IMG/VR virus record: IMGVR_UViG_3300024273_000359
Coordinates: 1-42,926 of that record
Source: a virus
Reading direction: 5' to 3' (one strand)
Length of the DNA: 42,926 nucleotides
The number at the start of each line of letters is the position of its first letter. The first letter of the stretch is position 1. Both the position numbers and the translations under genes were made by a program. Of this stretch, positions 6,769 to 15,844 are shown piece by piece. Below the pieces are notes generated by a model, which was not told the DNA's origin, searched no databases, and saw nothing but the letters and a program-made list of their open reading frames with translations.

Positions 6769-7049
6769 CGTGATATACCTACCACTTTGATTGCTGCCTC
6801 AATGACATCAGGTACAACTGCTGGAAGTGCTTCAAGTTCGACCTCAATTGCTGGAACAGTGCCAGCGTTTGTCTCGCCCCAAAGACTGAACGGCGCGTAA
6901 TCACGCAACACTTCATACAGGTCTTTACCGGGTTCAGGGGAGGGCACACTACATAAGAAGTCAGGAAAACCTGCTTTTTTAAAAAGTACCACCACACAGT
7001 TGTTTACGTTATCAACAACTTTAATTTCATACTCAAATTCTGTAATCAT
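6765..7049 (-). CDS. Small tail-accessory hypothetical protein (94 aa)
   Basis: The start at 7049 is preferred: GGAGGAGTAGTCTG precedes this ATG, and it overlaps the upstream stop (TGATG). The protein reads MITEFEYEIKVVDNVNNCVVV and contains a Pro-rich end (VELEALPAVVPDVIEAAIKVV). No domain is recognised. Its place directly after the glycine-rich adhesin gene suggests an assembly or chaperone role for that protein, by analogy with tail-fibre assembly genes. Confidence 0.6.
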   Translation of the reverse strand: MITEFEYEIKVVDNVNNCVVVLFKKAGFPDFLCSVPSPEPGKDLYEVLRDYAPFSLWGETNAGTVPAIEVELEALPAVVPDVIEAAIKVVGISR

Positions 7050-8110
7050 CAGACTACTCCTCCATTTCGTGTTCCAAGATTTTGCCAAGTTATAAAACTA
7101 TTCCCACTGACAGACTTACCACCAGCGCCACCAGCACCACCCGCGCCAGTTCCGTTTGCTCCCCAAGTACCTCCGGCAGAACCAGCACCTGCGGTATAAA
7201 CATCGGTTCTGTAAACTGCTGCTGTATACTCAGTCGCAGCTCTAGTCATCACCCTAACTGTGTAGTAAATTGAAGCGCCACCACCGCCAGCAGTAGCTAG
7301 GGTTCCTGCTACACCAGCCCTTGCACCACCGGCAGAGTTAGTTAGGCCGGTACGTCCACCGCCACCACCGCCACCCTGACCACCGTTGCCGTTAGCTCCA
7401 GCGCCACCACCGCCACCACCACCTGCGATGGTTCCGTTGTTGCTTAGGCTTACTGCGGACTGAACAAGTAGCGCAGAGCCTCCAGCAGCGCCAGCGCCGT
7501 TACTTCCTACACCGCCGTTACCACCCATTCCAAGAATGTTTCCGTTGTTTATGAACGAGACACCGCCGGGGAAACTTCCGTTAATAGTGACACCAGCAGT
7601 TCCTGTGCTGTTCGAGGTTAGGTAGACACCCGGCGCAACCGTCACAATAAGTTCTGATACGCCAGTCCAACCGTTTGCGCTTGCCCATGAGTGCAGGTTA
7701 AAGTTGGTCTGGTTTGTAGATACAGTTAGTTCAGTAACGCTGATACCACGGGTCAACAGGTCGTTATCAAGTGTTAACTTACCGTTTGAGCCTAAGATAG
7801 CTTTACTGACGTTGTTGTAGCGGAACGTTAGGTTTCCACTGATAGCCTGAACTGACCAGTCGCCACTTTGGAAACCATCCATCCCATCGATCTGCGTTTG
7901 GATTGCGGTTAACTGGTTACCAACTGTCGTGTTAACAGAGTTTTCGACTTCTGCTATTTGCGTACCAATAGCTGTGAGTTGGGTGTTTACGGTAGTAGAT
8001 ACTTCGGTCTGTAAGGCAGATAGGTCGTTATGCTCAACAAGTCCTGTTTCTGCATTCTGCCGTATCAAAGCAAACCAATCCGCTGCTAGGCGCGAACGTG
8101 ATCTAAACAT
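7049..8110 (-). CDS. Glycine-rich tail tip/receptor-binding protein (353 aa)
   Basis: The start at 8110 follows GGAGGTGTCTA. The protein has a short N-terminal anchor (RSRSRLAADWFALIRQNAETG) and a coiled-coil-like region with two TTV..QLTAI..QI repeats (about 40-80). A beta-rich middle follows (ELIVTVAPGVYLTSNSTGTAGVTINGSFPGG). The last half is very glycine-rich, with runs such as GGGGGGGAGANGNGGQ. This layout resembles adhesins in which a polyglycine-II sandwich carries variable receptor loops, as in T-even gp38-type tips. The Y-rich loop (TVRVMTRAATEYTAAVYRTDVY) between Gly blocks would be an exposed binding loop. It probably sits at the end of the gp17-like fibre. Confidence 0.7.
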   Translation of the reverse strand: MFRSRSRLAADWFALIRQNAETGLVEHNDLSALQTEVSTTVNTQLTAIGTQIAEVENSVNTTVGNQLTAIQTQIDGMDGFQSGDWSVQAISGNLTFRYNNVSKAILGSNGKLTLDNDLLTRGISVTELTVSTNQTNFNLHSWASANGWTGVSELIVTVAPGVYLTSNSTGTAGVTINGSFPGGVSFINNGNILGMGGNGGVGSNGAGAAGGSALLVQSAVSLSNNGTIAGGGGGGGAGANGNGGQGGGGGGGRTGLTNSAGGARAGVAGTLATAGGGGASIYYTVRVMTRAATEYTAAVYRTDVYTAGAGSAGGTWGANGTGAGGAGGAGGKSVSGNSFITWQNLGTRNGGVV

Positions 8111-8345
8111 TAGACACCTCCACAATTGTTTTAAGAGTCGCTACATTCTCAGCGGCATTAATGGAGTCCTGCATCTCATCGTATTTAGTACGAATTAAAG
8201 CACGGGCTTCTTCTACAGCAACCGCATCTGTACCCGGTATCTTCTTCATAATCACTTCATCTAATGGAGCGAACTCAGCAGACCTTGCAGTACGGCGTTT
8301 GTCATGGCTAATTACTTTAGCCTTATCGATGTTGACCGTTATCAT
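8103..8345 (-). CDS. Tail-fibre accessory/assembly-like protein (80 aa)
   Basis: The sequence MITVNIDKAKVISHDKRRTAR and the following helix matching PLDEVIMKKI resemble short domains ('INIDKAK.IHRDR.R..R...L..LD') at the C-terminus of many phage tail-fibre assembly proteins. It is probably entirely helical. It overlaps the upstream gene by ATGA-type coupling and the downstream adhesin gene by 8 bases, so the three are made together. Confidence 0.65.
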   Translation of the reverse strand: MITVNIDKAKVISHDKRRTARSAEFAPLDEVIMKKIPGTDAVAVEEARALIRTKYDEMQDSINAAENVATLKTIVEVSNV

Positions 8346-8599
8346 TCTGTAACCTCCTCTGGGAATTCATTGCTGTCAGCGCCAACCCCGTCTGTCAAGG
8401 ATGCTTCATCAACCTCCCATGCACTGCGAAATGTTCTGTCGCTAGGTACATCAGCAACATCAACAATCTTGTAAGCCTTGCCAGCGGGTACATCCTTAGC
8501 TGCAATTGCTTCAATGGTGTGTGTAGCAAGGCAGTCTGGTGCTGGGATAAGAACGGAAACACCGCCTTCATCGTTTTGGTAAATAATTCTTTTTGTCAC
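8342..8599 (-). CDS. Conserved small tail-fibre-linked protein (85 aa)
   Basis: The frame starts with GTG (8599) after AAAGGATAAAA. The text RIIYQNDEGGVSVLIPAP...IAAKDVPAGKAYKIVDVADVP..RTFRSAWEVD is a recurrent small protein beside tail-fibre genes in diverse tailed phages. It usually pairs with an assembly-type protein like the one at 8103-8345. Its biochemical role is not known to me. Confidence 0.7.
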   Translation of the reverse strand: MTKRIIYQNDEGGVSVLIPAPDCLATHTIEAIAAKDVPAGKAYKIVDVADVPSDRTFRSAWEVDEASLTDGVGADSNEFPEEVTE

Positions 8600-8612
8600 T
8601 TTTATCCTTTGT

Positions 8613-10946
8613 TTAGCGGAAGATGCTAATTGTTAAGTGTGGGTTGTCCGAAAACGATGGCGCAGCTGCCGCAGTGGTAGCAGCTATCCTGCAAGAAGAT
8701 GCCGTCCAGTTAGGCGCAGTTGTATCGTTCGCTCCGTTTCCAGTCAATATTCTGCCAATTCTCCCGTGCATGCTTGAAATTGCGTAGTTTGAGTCAGGCA
8801 TTGCAGTAGTAAAGTTAACTGTATAATCACCATTCCCATTGTCCGAAATTGAACTCACATTACCACTGCCACGAATAGCCACAGTTCCTGCGCCATTAAA
8901 GTTAACCCAAGCACGACAGCCGTATGCAGTTGCAGCAGAGCCGTAGCCTGAGTTGAATTGCAAGTTGCTGCTTTCATCAATAATTGCAGAAACAGTCCCA
9001 CCATATCCACCACGCCAAAAATAAATTGCGCCAGCACCCTTTGCTGACAACGCTAAATTAACACTTGCATTTCCACCAGTTGCTTCAACCCTAGCAGTGC
9101 CGCCACCCCCAAGCAAAGATACTTGGTCTGTTTGATCTGTTCCCGCTGCTATTGTTCCAGCAACAGCCAGCTTGCCGTAGTTTTGTGGAGAACTTGTCCC
9201 AATACCCACATTGGAATTAACAATTAGGTTTCCCGTAATCGTGTCGCCACTCTTAGAAACTTTACTAGATAAGTCCACGCCAGCAACTGCTGTATCTGTG
9301 TAGCTATTTGCACCAGCAATTAAAGAATCCGCTTGAGCCTTGCTATATGTATCTGCAATTAAGAAATTACCAAATGCATCTACAACTAACTCATCCCCAA
9401 GGGAGGCGGCTGCTATTAACGTAATGTTCACACCATCGGTAGCTGTATAGTCCTCGCCGGGTCGTAAACGGATACCGTTCAAAGCGACTATTACCGCAGG
9501 AGCTGTGTAGCTTAAAGTTTGACCATCAGCGTCAGTGCCTGTGAAGACCGTCTGACTCGCCGTTGCTACAAACTCAAAGGTTGCTAAGGTTGCTACAGAT
9601 GCACTTGATGAAGAAAGCCAACCACTAGATGTGTAAATTTTCATCACACCATCTGGCGTATTGAAATACAAAGCGCCAACAATAAGGGTGTCACCATCAT
9701 TGTCCAAAGCTGGGTCAGATGTTTTTGCTCCTAAATAGCGATCATCAAAGTTATCAAGGATTGACGCCGCAGAAGCCGCAGATTGAGCCGCTTGAACAGC
9801 ACTGGCTGCTGCGCCTGAAGCTTGGTTAGGAGCATCAATAATTGCTGCGATGTTTGAGGCAACTGTGGTTACATCAGCGTTAATACCTGCAACAGTGTTG
9901 ATGTTTGTAGCGTTAGCCACAACAGCGTTAATGTTGGCAGTGTTGGCTACTGCTGAATTGATGTTCGTCGTATTACCGGCGACAGTATTAACGTTGGCAG
10001 CGTTGTTTGCCACAGCTGTGACATTGGCGTTGTTAGTTGCTACGGTCGTAACGTTTCCAGAGATCCCAGAAACTGTTGACACTGCGCTACTGATACCCGC
10101 GACTGTTGTCACATTGGCATCGTTGTTAGCGACTGTAGTTACCTTAGTATCTATCGCTCCAACTTTGCTTACGTTGGCGTTGTTGCCAGCAACGGTGTTT
10201 ACGCTTGTGATATTAGCGGCAACCGTATTGACGTTAATGATCGCAGCGCCGACAGTGTTGACGTTTACGATGGATCCTGCGGCAGTGTTAACTGATGCAA
10301 TAGAACCAGCAACTGTGGTGACGTTTGCGTCGTTGTTGGCTACGGTCGTAACCTTAGCGTCTACTGCGGCTACCTTGTTCACGTTGCTGATAGCAGCGCC
10401 GACAGTGTTGACGTTTGTAATGCTACCGGCGACAACACCTACGTTACTGATAGCAGCGCCGACGATGTTTACGTTACCGATACTACCGGCGACTGTGGAT
10501 ACAAATGGGTATAGGTTATCTATAGTCCCCTTGTTCACAGCGTCCCCAGCGTCTACTGGGTTGCCTACGTTCTTGATAACGAATGATGATGCTTCCCACT
10601 TACCTGTGGCTGTGTCAAACCCTAAGGATTGATCAGCGCGGTCGTAGGTTTCCTGAGACACATAGGTCGAGAAGATCGCTAGTGTGTCTAGGTCAGCTTC
10701 ACGCAGGATAGAACCATCAGAGAAGTCCACAGGTACGGATACCTTAGGTGTCTGACGGGCTATGGTTATTCGAGCGCCTGAGGCTGCTGCGGTGTCTAAG
10801 GTGATTGTGTTTGTGTTGTCGAAAACAAAAGCTACAGCATCGACACCAACGGTTACAACAATGTGATCCTGAGATACATACGGAAAGGGAAAGCTGTAGG
10901 TGCGCGAACTGCCATCACCTACGAACTGGACAATACTAAATGCCAC
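8613..10946 (-). CDS. Tail fibre protein (T7 gp17-like N-terminus)
   Basis: The frame is open to 10979, but the likely start is GTG at 10946: GGAG lies 8 bases before it and the frame then reads MAFSIVQFVGDGSSRTYSFP. Residues 1-150 match the T7 gp17 tail-attachment domain, including VDFSDGSILREADLD. Roughly residues 155-370 are an 11-residue repeat (xxVAxNxANVT type), likely a long trimeric coiled shaft. An Ala-rich stretch, two beta domains (TASQTVFTGTDADG...; GNLIVNSNVGIGTSSP) and a C-terminal head follow. At 777 aa it is longer than T7 gp17 (553). It mediates host recognition and attaches to the tail tube. Confidence 0.9.
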   Translation of the reverse strand: MAFSIVQFVGDGSSRTYSFPFPYVSQDHIVVTVGVDAVAFVFDNTNTITLDTAAASGARITIARQTPKVSVPVDFSDGSILREADLDTLAIFSTYVSQETYDRADQSLGFDTATGKWEASSFVIKNVGNPVDAGDAVNKGTIDNLYPFVSTVAGSIGNVNIVGAAISNVGVVAGSITNVNTVGAAISNVNKVAAVDAKVTTVANNDANVTTVAGSIASVNTAAGSIVNVNTVGAAIINVNTVAANITSVNTVAGNNANVSKVGAIDTKVTTVANNDANVTTVAGISSAVSTVSGISGNVTTVATNNANVTAVANNAANVNTVAGNTTNINSAVANTANINAVVANATNINTVAGINADVTTVASNIAAIIDAPNQASGAAASAVQAAQSAASAASILDNFDDRYLGAKTSDPALDNDGDTLIVGALYFNTPDGVMKIYTSSGWLSSSSASVATLATFEFVATASQTVFTGTDADGQTLSYTAPAVIVALNGIRLRPGEDYTATDGVNITLIAAASLGDELVVDAFGNFLIADTYSKAQADSLIAGANSYTDTAVAGVDLSSKVSKSGDTITGNLIVNSNVGIGTSSPQNYGKLAVAGTIAAGTDQTDQVSLLGGGGTARVEATGGNASVNLALSAKGAGAIYFWRGGYGGTVSAIIDESSNLQFNSGYGSAATAYGCRAWVNFNGAGTVAIRGSGNVSSISDNGNGDYTVNFTTAMPDSNYAISSMHGRIGRILTGNGANDTTAPNWTASSCRIAATTAAAAPSFSDNPHLTISIFR

Positions 10947-10958
10947 TATGGATACTCC

Positions 10959-10987
10959 AAAAAGAAACCCGGCTTTCACCGGGCTTT
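10959..10987 (-). terminator. Intrinsic terminator after the gp16-like gene
   Basis: On the minus strand AAGCCCGG and CCGGGTTT form a stem (five GC pairs plus flanking A-T pairs) around TGAAAG, followed by CTTTTT. It lies between the gp16-like stop (10991) and the fibre Shine-Dalgarno. It would reduce read-through from virion genes into the fibre/lysis cassette. Confidence 0.7.
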
Positions 10988-10990
10988 AAA

Positions 10991-13900
10991 TTAATCAGGA
11001 ACTTGCTTATCGCTTGTTGGGAAGGTTCCCGCGATACCGTTAAGAATTGTTGAGAATGGAGGCACACTGCTTAGGGGTACTACCGTCCTGCCCCATGTTC
11101 GGATGTCACGGCTCGTTGTTTGATATTCATCAGACGCTGAGTTACGCACGATCTTCTGCATGGAGATCAGAGAGTTGATTGCTGACAGAGTTGGGTTGGA
11201 CGCAATCGATGACAAGTCCGACGTAGTACGCATGCCAGAGAACAGAGGCTGTCCTGTCATGGTTCCTATGGTGGTGTCATACGCCGTTGGTAACAGTGAT
11301 GCTTGGCTGATACGACCGAAGCCGTTAGCCATCACTTGCCCAAACGTCATACGCTCTTCCATGAACTTGCGTCGATCATCGTCGCTCATGCCAAGCGCAC
11401 TTAACTGGCTGCGTCCCATGTATGCTAAGGATCCGAAGAACCCGCCGTACATCACGGTCATAAAGGTAGACATGTCCGCATGGTGTATGCCATACATCAA
11501 TGACTTGTTCCAAGCTTGCATCGTGAAGTTCTGGAATTGGAATACTGTCTGACCCAATGAGCTACCCATAATGGGGATCATTGCTGCCAGATCGTTTTCC
11601 TGAACTACACGCCGGGATTCCCGCTGCACTGCCAATATAAAATCAGCGTGTGTCTTTGGGTCATCCAGTTGCCACTTGTCAAAGTCAACAGCCTTGGTCG
11701 TTGAGAACTCACCTTTAACATCCTTAGAGTAGCGAACGATAGCTTCCTTCATGTTAGTGAAGTCCACCTCGTCCAACCCCATCATTGCCAAACGATCCTT
11801 GGTTAGAAAAGTGTTCTCCTTACCATGTGCTAGTCCAACGAAGTGGTTTGTCAAAGCTGTTGCATGTGTACGCTTCTGCTGCACCATTGCTCCAGTCATG
11901 CCGGTGTTGTTCAACACACCTGATGCGAGGTTGCCTAGCTTGGTATCCAAGCCATCCAGAAACCTGTTCATCTTTGTGTCACCAAACTTGCGAACCCATG
12001 TGTCGCTATCAGCAAAGTTCATCCTTTGGACAAAGTCTGCACCGGCTCCACCCATGGTGTTCTCAAGGTGCTCTAGTAGTTCAGTAGGAGCCGCGCCTGT
12101 AACCAAGTCACGGCGAAGCTTACTCAGACCTGGAGTTGCCTCAAGGGTCGCACGGAGACCAAGGGTTCCGACGATCTGTGACGCTTCTACTAACTGGTTG
12201 AACACCGCACCGCCCATAAGACGTGCCACGTTGAACTTACGCCACATCTCCATTACCTTCTTGAACTTGGTAACTTCCTCCTGAGGTACGCCCATGATTC
12301 TTTCAAACGCGAACTTTAGTGCTTCCGTGCTTTTAGCTTGGGATCCTTCAGTGGTTAAACCATCACCAATCTCCACGCGAGTAGCAGCTGAAATGGCTGA
12401 GTCAATCTCTGTTGACTTGTAGATGTTCACATGATTTGCAAGAGCTACAGAGCCAGCCATCCGGCGTGAGTAGTTCTTAAAGTTGTCAAGGATCCGCGTA
12501 TCGAACAGGTCGTTAAACCCAATCTCAAACGAGTTGCCCTCTTTATCAATCCATGTCTCCTTGTGAAGTTCGTCTAAAGAGTTGCGGTGCTTCAGGCTTG
12601 AACTGAGTGCGCCGGTATCGCTAGGCTTACTTGGGAACATATCATTGAGAATCTCATCCGCCTCAAACGAATTGATCTCAAGTTTTTCCATTAAGGATGT
12701 CTTGAGACCCTCACGATCCTGACCCTTCAACATGTTGTCTACAAGCTCGTTAGCGCGGTTACGTCTGCCTTCCCATGTAGTCCTCACATACCACTTAGCA
12801 AACCTCGCAGAGCGCTCCTCAGTGGCTCCTGAGACCTTCCTAAAGCTGTTGGCAAACCAGCCCTCGAATGCTTCAATGCCGAACTTAGAAACTAGTGGAT
12901 CCCACTTCTGCATATCGCCTATTCGTGTGATGTAACGTAGGTTCTTTGCAAGCGGCGGAGTCATCATCTTTTCGCCAGTCTCAGGATCAATGAACTCACG
13001 CTGGGTCAGACCTTTTTTGGTTTCACCTGTATGTAGACCGGGGTTGTTGACGTGATCAACCACACCGCCCATCACCTGTTGATACTGCTGACCGGATTTG
13101 ATTACTGATGGGTGGTAGTCACCCTCAACGCCAAGCACGTAGTTTTGTATCTGCTCTTGGAAAGCCTCCCAAGCTTTACCCCTTTGATACCATTTGTAAC
13201 CACCAACCTCTTTGAACTCGTTAAACCGGATGTCCATGCCTACGAACATTTTCTTGTCCCAAGACAGGTTTAGTTGGATCGTGCTGTCCCAAGCATTGCG
13301 CTTGACAACGCCGTGACCTTTGTAACCTACGGTTGTCCCGAAGAGACTTGATGCAAGGTTCTTAACGCTTTGGGATATACCCTTACCACTAAGAATATTC
13401 TCTAAAGCCAGACCCCATCCATACACATCGCCTATGTCTTCACGCGAGGCAACTTGAGCGGTGATTTGATCTGCATACTCGTTGGCTGGACTCAGGTTGA
13501 TACCTCTTGTTGATCCATCCTTACGGGCAAGTGATACATCCAACCTGCTATCCATCATCTGACCTAGGAGGTCATAGGACTTTAATAGCGCGTTAGTCTC
13601 CTTTGCGCCCATGCCAAACATCTTGCGAACAATGTCAACGATCTTGTGTACGAGGTTCTTGTCAGCAACCTTGATGCCCTTTAGCAAGTCAAGAAACTCT
13701 ACTTCTCTAGAACCTTTGGAACCTGAGAAAAGGCCAGCAGTGAATTCATAAATGTTAGTTAGGTAGTAGTTACCGTTATCACCCGTACCACTACGACCGT
13801 ACTTCTTTTTATATTCCTTTAAAGCCAGCTTGTACAAATCCTGCAACTCTGCGGTTTGCTTTCCTAATGTGGTTCCGACGTTCTCCATACCGTAGTCAAG

Positions 13901-15844
13901 CTTGTGAACAGTTGCGGAATGCAGCATCTCGTGAACAATAGTTGGGTAATCCTTTTTCCCACTGTCAGGCATGAAGACACGGTGCGAAGCGCGGGTGTAG
14001 TAGCCAGCCCAATTTCTATTGGCATGCTTGTTCCACTCCGTAGAAGGCAACCATGACACAGGAAGATCTTCTGGGATTGAGTCATGTAAGAATTGACCAA
14101 GCTGCTTAATATGGGGGTCGGTGCTGTTATTCACCGCCTCAAGAAGAACCGCTTTAGCTGAAGTCGTGTCAGGATACCTAAGCGTTTCGGAAAACTCTTT
14201 CCTTGATTTCGTATTGAAGTCTTTATGTAAACGCTCAAGGTCTTGCTTAGTGTTTATTCCTAAGCTTTTCCAAGTTTGAGCATTTAATTTATTACCCGTA
14301 TAAAGGGTTGCCGAAATTGAACCATCAGGTGCAAAGACGAAATTTCTTAGTAACGACGGGAGGTCTGTAAAACTTCCACCAGCGAACAAGTCATAAACTA
14401 CACGCTCACCAGCACCTGTTGTTGAAGCGTCGTTGTCAAACCAAGATGCATAAGATTTTGACTCGTACTCATCTTTTAAACCACGTATAAACAGCGGTGG
14501 TACTTCAACCTTGTCTACGTTAGAAAAGTTCGTATTGATGTACAGCGCTGTGTCACGCTCTAGATCATTAGCAAACTTAGCACTCCAGCCAGATAGGTCT
14601 GCGTCAACCTTTGCTTTGAACGCCTTACCTGAATCAGTAAGCATGTCCTCGAACCCTGCGATGTCCGCCTCTTGCTTACGCAATCGGATGAGATCTTCAA
14701 GGGCTGCGGCTTCTACAGATTCAGCTTTTCTTGCAGCGGCAAGATCGTCATAGTCAACCAGCTTTCCCGCCTTCTTACTCAGGAGTCCTAAGGGAGTTGC
14801 GATGTAAAGACCCATCAGTGCTGCGTACTTTATATCCTCAGGTAACCCTATGGTCTTCGTGTTGTTTGTGACTGCTTCAAAGGCAGTGTTGGAAGCTGCT
14901 GCTACTAATCCCATCTCAATAGCCCTAGCAACACGGGATGCCTTTGCAAGGAACAAAGGCGCACCAAGTGCTGGAACCGCAATCGATATTGCCGTATCGA
15001 CATCAACCATCGACCCGCCCATCACACCTGCCATACCCGGAACCCCGTAGGCTGCTGCATCTCCGGTTTTCTTTAGAAGATCACGAACCCGGTTAGACCC
15101 AAGGGTAAGCCCTTCGTTAGAGAACGATGAGTTAGCAATCTTGCTGTGGTATATCTGAGGGATACCTTCAAAAGCAACTTCATAATCAGCAATCGTTGGC
15201 GCGTAGTCAGGATCTGCCTTACGGCTGTTGACTATGTTTTCACCCAAGCCGTACCAAGATGTCTGCTGTACACCAGCGGCTACACCTTTACCAAAACCAA
15301 CAAAACTGTTTCCAATACCGTCATACTTTGCTGCTGATTTTGCATCATCAAGTATCTCCCTGCCGGGATTCCCCATCATCGTTGGGGCATCGGATACTAC
15401 GGGTTCTACGGGAGTGTTAACGGCGGGGCTGGGCATCATGGATGCTTGCAGCGGTGTACCATTAAACTTTGCTAAGTAGCCAGCGGTTTCCTTAAAAGGC
15501 TTACCGGCATCTAACGCTTTAACTGCGGGTTTGCCGCCGTTGTAATAAGCGAGTGAGCGGTTTACATCACCGCCGTGCATCTTCAGTACATCAGATAAAA
15601 ATCTAGCTGCACCATCTGCTGATTGGTTGAAGTCTGTGGGGTCGGTAACCCCATACTGTTTAGCTGTCGCTGGCATGAACTGGAACCAGCCCTTTGCTGA
15701 CTCACCGGACTTTGTTACAGGCCCGACTGCATCACCTCGGTGACTGGATTCAATACCGGAGATTTTCCACAAGATGCCCTCAGGCAAATTGTTTTGCTTC
15801 TCCAGTTCTGATGCCTTCTTACGATACTCATCAAGAGTAGGCAT
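10991..15844 (-). CDS. Internal virion/ejection protein with transglycosylase and HExxH motifs (T7 gp16-like)
   Basis: At 1617 aa this is the largest gene; T7 gp16 is 1318 aa. Residues about 20-130 are a lytic transglycosylase domain with catalytic Glu in GIESSH (E32), GWFQFMPATAKQYG and AYYNGG, as in gp16, which cuts peptidoglycan and forms the trans-envelope ejection channel. An added feature is TIVHEMLHSATVH, with the zinc-protease signature HEMLH at about residues 638-642 (13919-13933). It sits in a block (about 600-740) not found in T7 gp16 as I recall it. The C-terminal third is helical with small hydrophobic segments (e.g. YGGFFGSLAYMG). It overlaps the gp15-like gene by one base. Confidence 0.95.
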   Translation of the reverse strand: MPTLDEYRKKASELEKQNNLPEGILWKISGIESSHRGDAVGPVTKSGESAKGWFQFMPATAKQYGVTDPTDFNQSADGAARFLSDVLKMHGGDVNRSLAYYNGGKPAVKALDAGKPFKETAGYLAKFNGTPLQASMMPSPAVNTPVEPVVSDAPTMMGNPGREILDDAKSAAKYDGIGNSFVGFGKGVAAGVQQTSWYGLGENIVNSRKADPDYAPTIADYEVAFEGIPQIYHSKIANSSFSNEGLTLGSNRVRDLLKKTGDAAAYGVPGMAGVMGGSMVDVDTAISIAVPALGAPLFLAKASRVARAIEMGLVAAASNTAFEAVTNNTKTIGLPEDIKYAALMGLYIATPLGLLSKKAGKLVDYDDLAAARKAESVEAAALEDLIRLRKQEADIAGFEDMLTDSGKAFKAKVDADLSGWSAKFANDLERDTALYINTNFSNVDKVEVPPLFIRGLKDEYESKSYASWFDNDASTTGAGERVVYDLFAGGSFTDLPSLLRNFVFAPDGSISATLYTGNKLNAQTWKSLGINTKQDLERLHKDFNTKSRKEFSETLRYPDTTSAKAVLLEAVNNSTDPHIKQLGQFLHDSIPEDLPVSWLPSTEWNKHANRNWAGYYTRASHRVFMPDSGKKDYPTIVHEMLHSATVHKLDYGMENVGTTLGKQTAELQDLYKLALKEYKKKYGRSGTGDNGNYYLTNIYEFTAGLFSGSKGSREVEFLDLLKGIKVADKNLVHKIVDIVRKMFGMGAKETNALLKSYDLLGQMMDSRLDVSLARKDGSTRGINLSPANEYADQITAQVASREDIGDVYGWGLALENILSGKGISQSVKNLASSLFGTTVGYKGHGVVKRNAWDSTIQLNLSWDKKMFVGMDIRFNEFKEVGGYKWYQRGKAWEAFQEQIQNYVLGVEGDYHPSVIKSGQQYQQVMGGVVDHVNNPGLHTGETKKGLTQREFIDPETGEKMMTPPLAKNLRYITRIGDMQKWDPLVSKFGIEAFEGWFANSFRKVSGATEERSARFAKWYVRTTWEGRRNRANELVDNMLKGQDREGLKTSLMEKLEINSFEADEILNDMFPSKPSDTGALSSSLKHRNSLDELHKETWIDKEGNSFEIGFNDLFDTRILDNFKNYSRRMAGSVALANHVNIYKSTEIDSAISAATRVEIGDGLTTEGSQAKSTEALKFAFERIMGVPQEEVTKFKKVMEMWRKFNVARLMGGAVFNQLVEASQIVGTLGLRATLEATPGLSKLRRDLVTGAAPTELLEHLENTMGGAGADFVQRMNFADSDTWVRKFGDTKMNRFLDGLDTKLGNLASGVLNNTGMTGAMVQQKRTHATALTNHFVGLAHGKENTFLTKDRLAMMGLDEVDFTNMKEAIVRYSKDVKGEFSTTKAVDFDKWQLDDPKTHADFILAVQRESRRVVQENDLAAMIPIMGSSLGQTVFQFQNFTMQAWNKSLMYGIHHADMSTFMTVMYGGFFGSLAYMGRSQLSALGMSDDDRRKFMEERMTFGQVMANGFGRISQASLLPTAYDTTIGTMTGQPLFSGMRTTSDLSSIASNPTLSAINSLISMQKIVRNSASDEYQTTSRDIRTWGRTVVPLSSVPPFSTILNGIAGTFPTSDKQVPD

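Noticed and set aside
9850-10632. A 260-aa open frame on the plus strand
   Set aside because: It mirrors the repeated 11-residue shaft of the tail fibre on the other strand; the composition is low-complexity and no ribosome site is present.
11751-12284. A 177-aa plus-strand frame inside the gp16-like gene
   Set aside because: Antisense shadow of a well-supported virion gene with no ribosome site.
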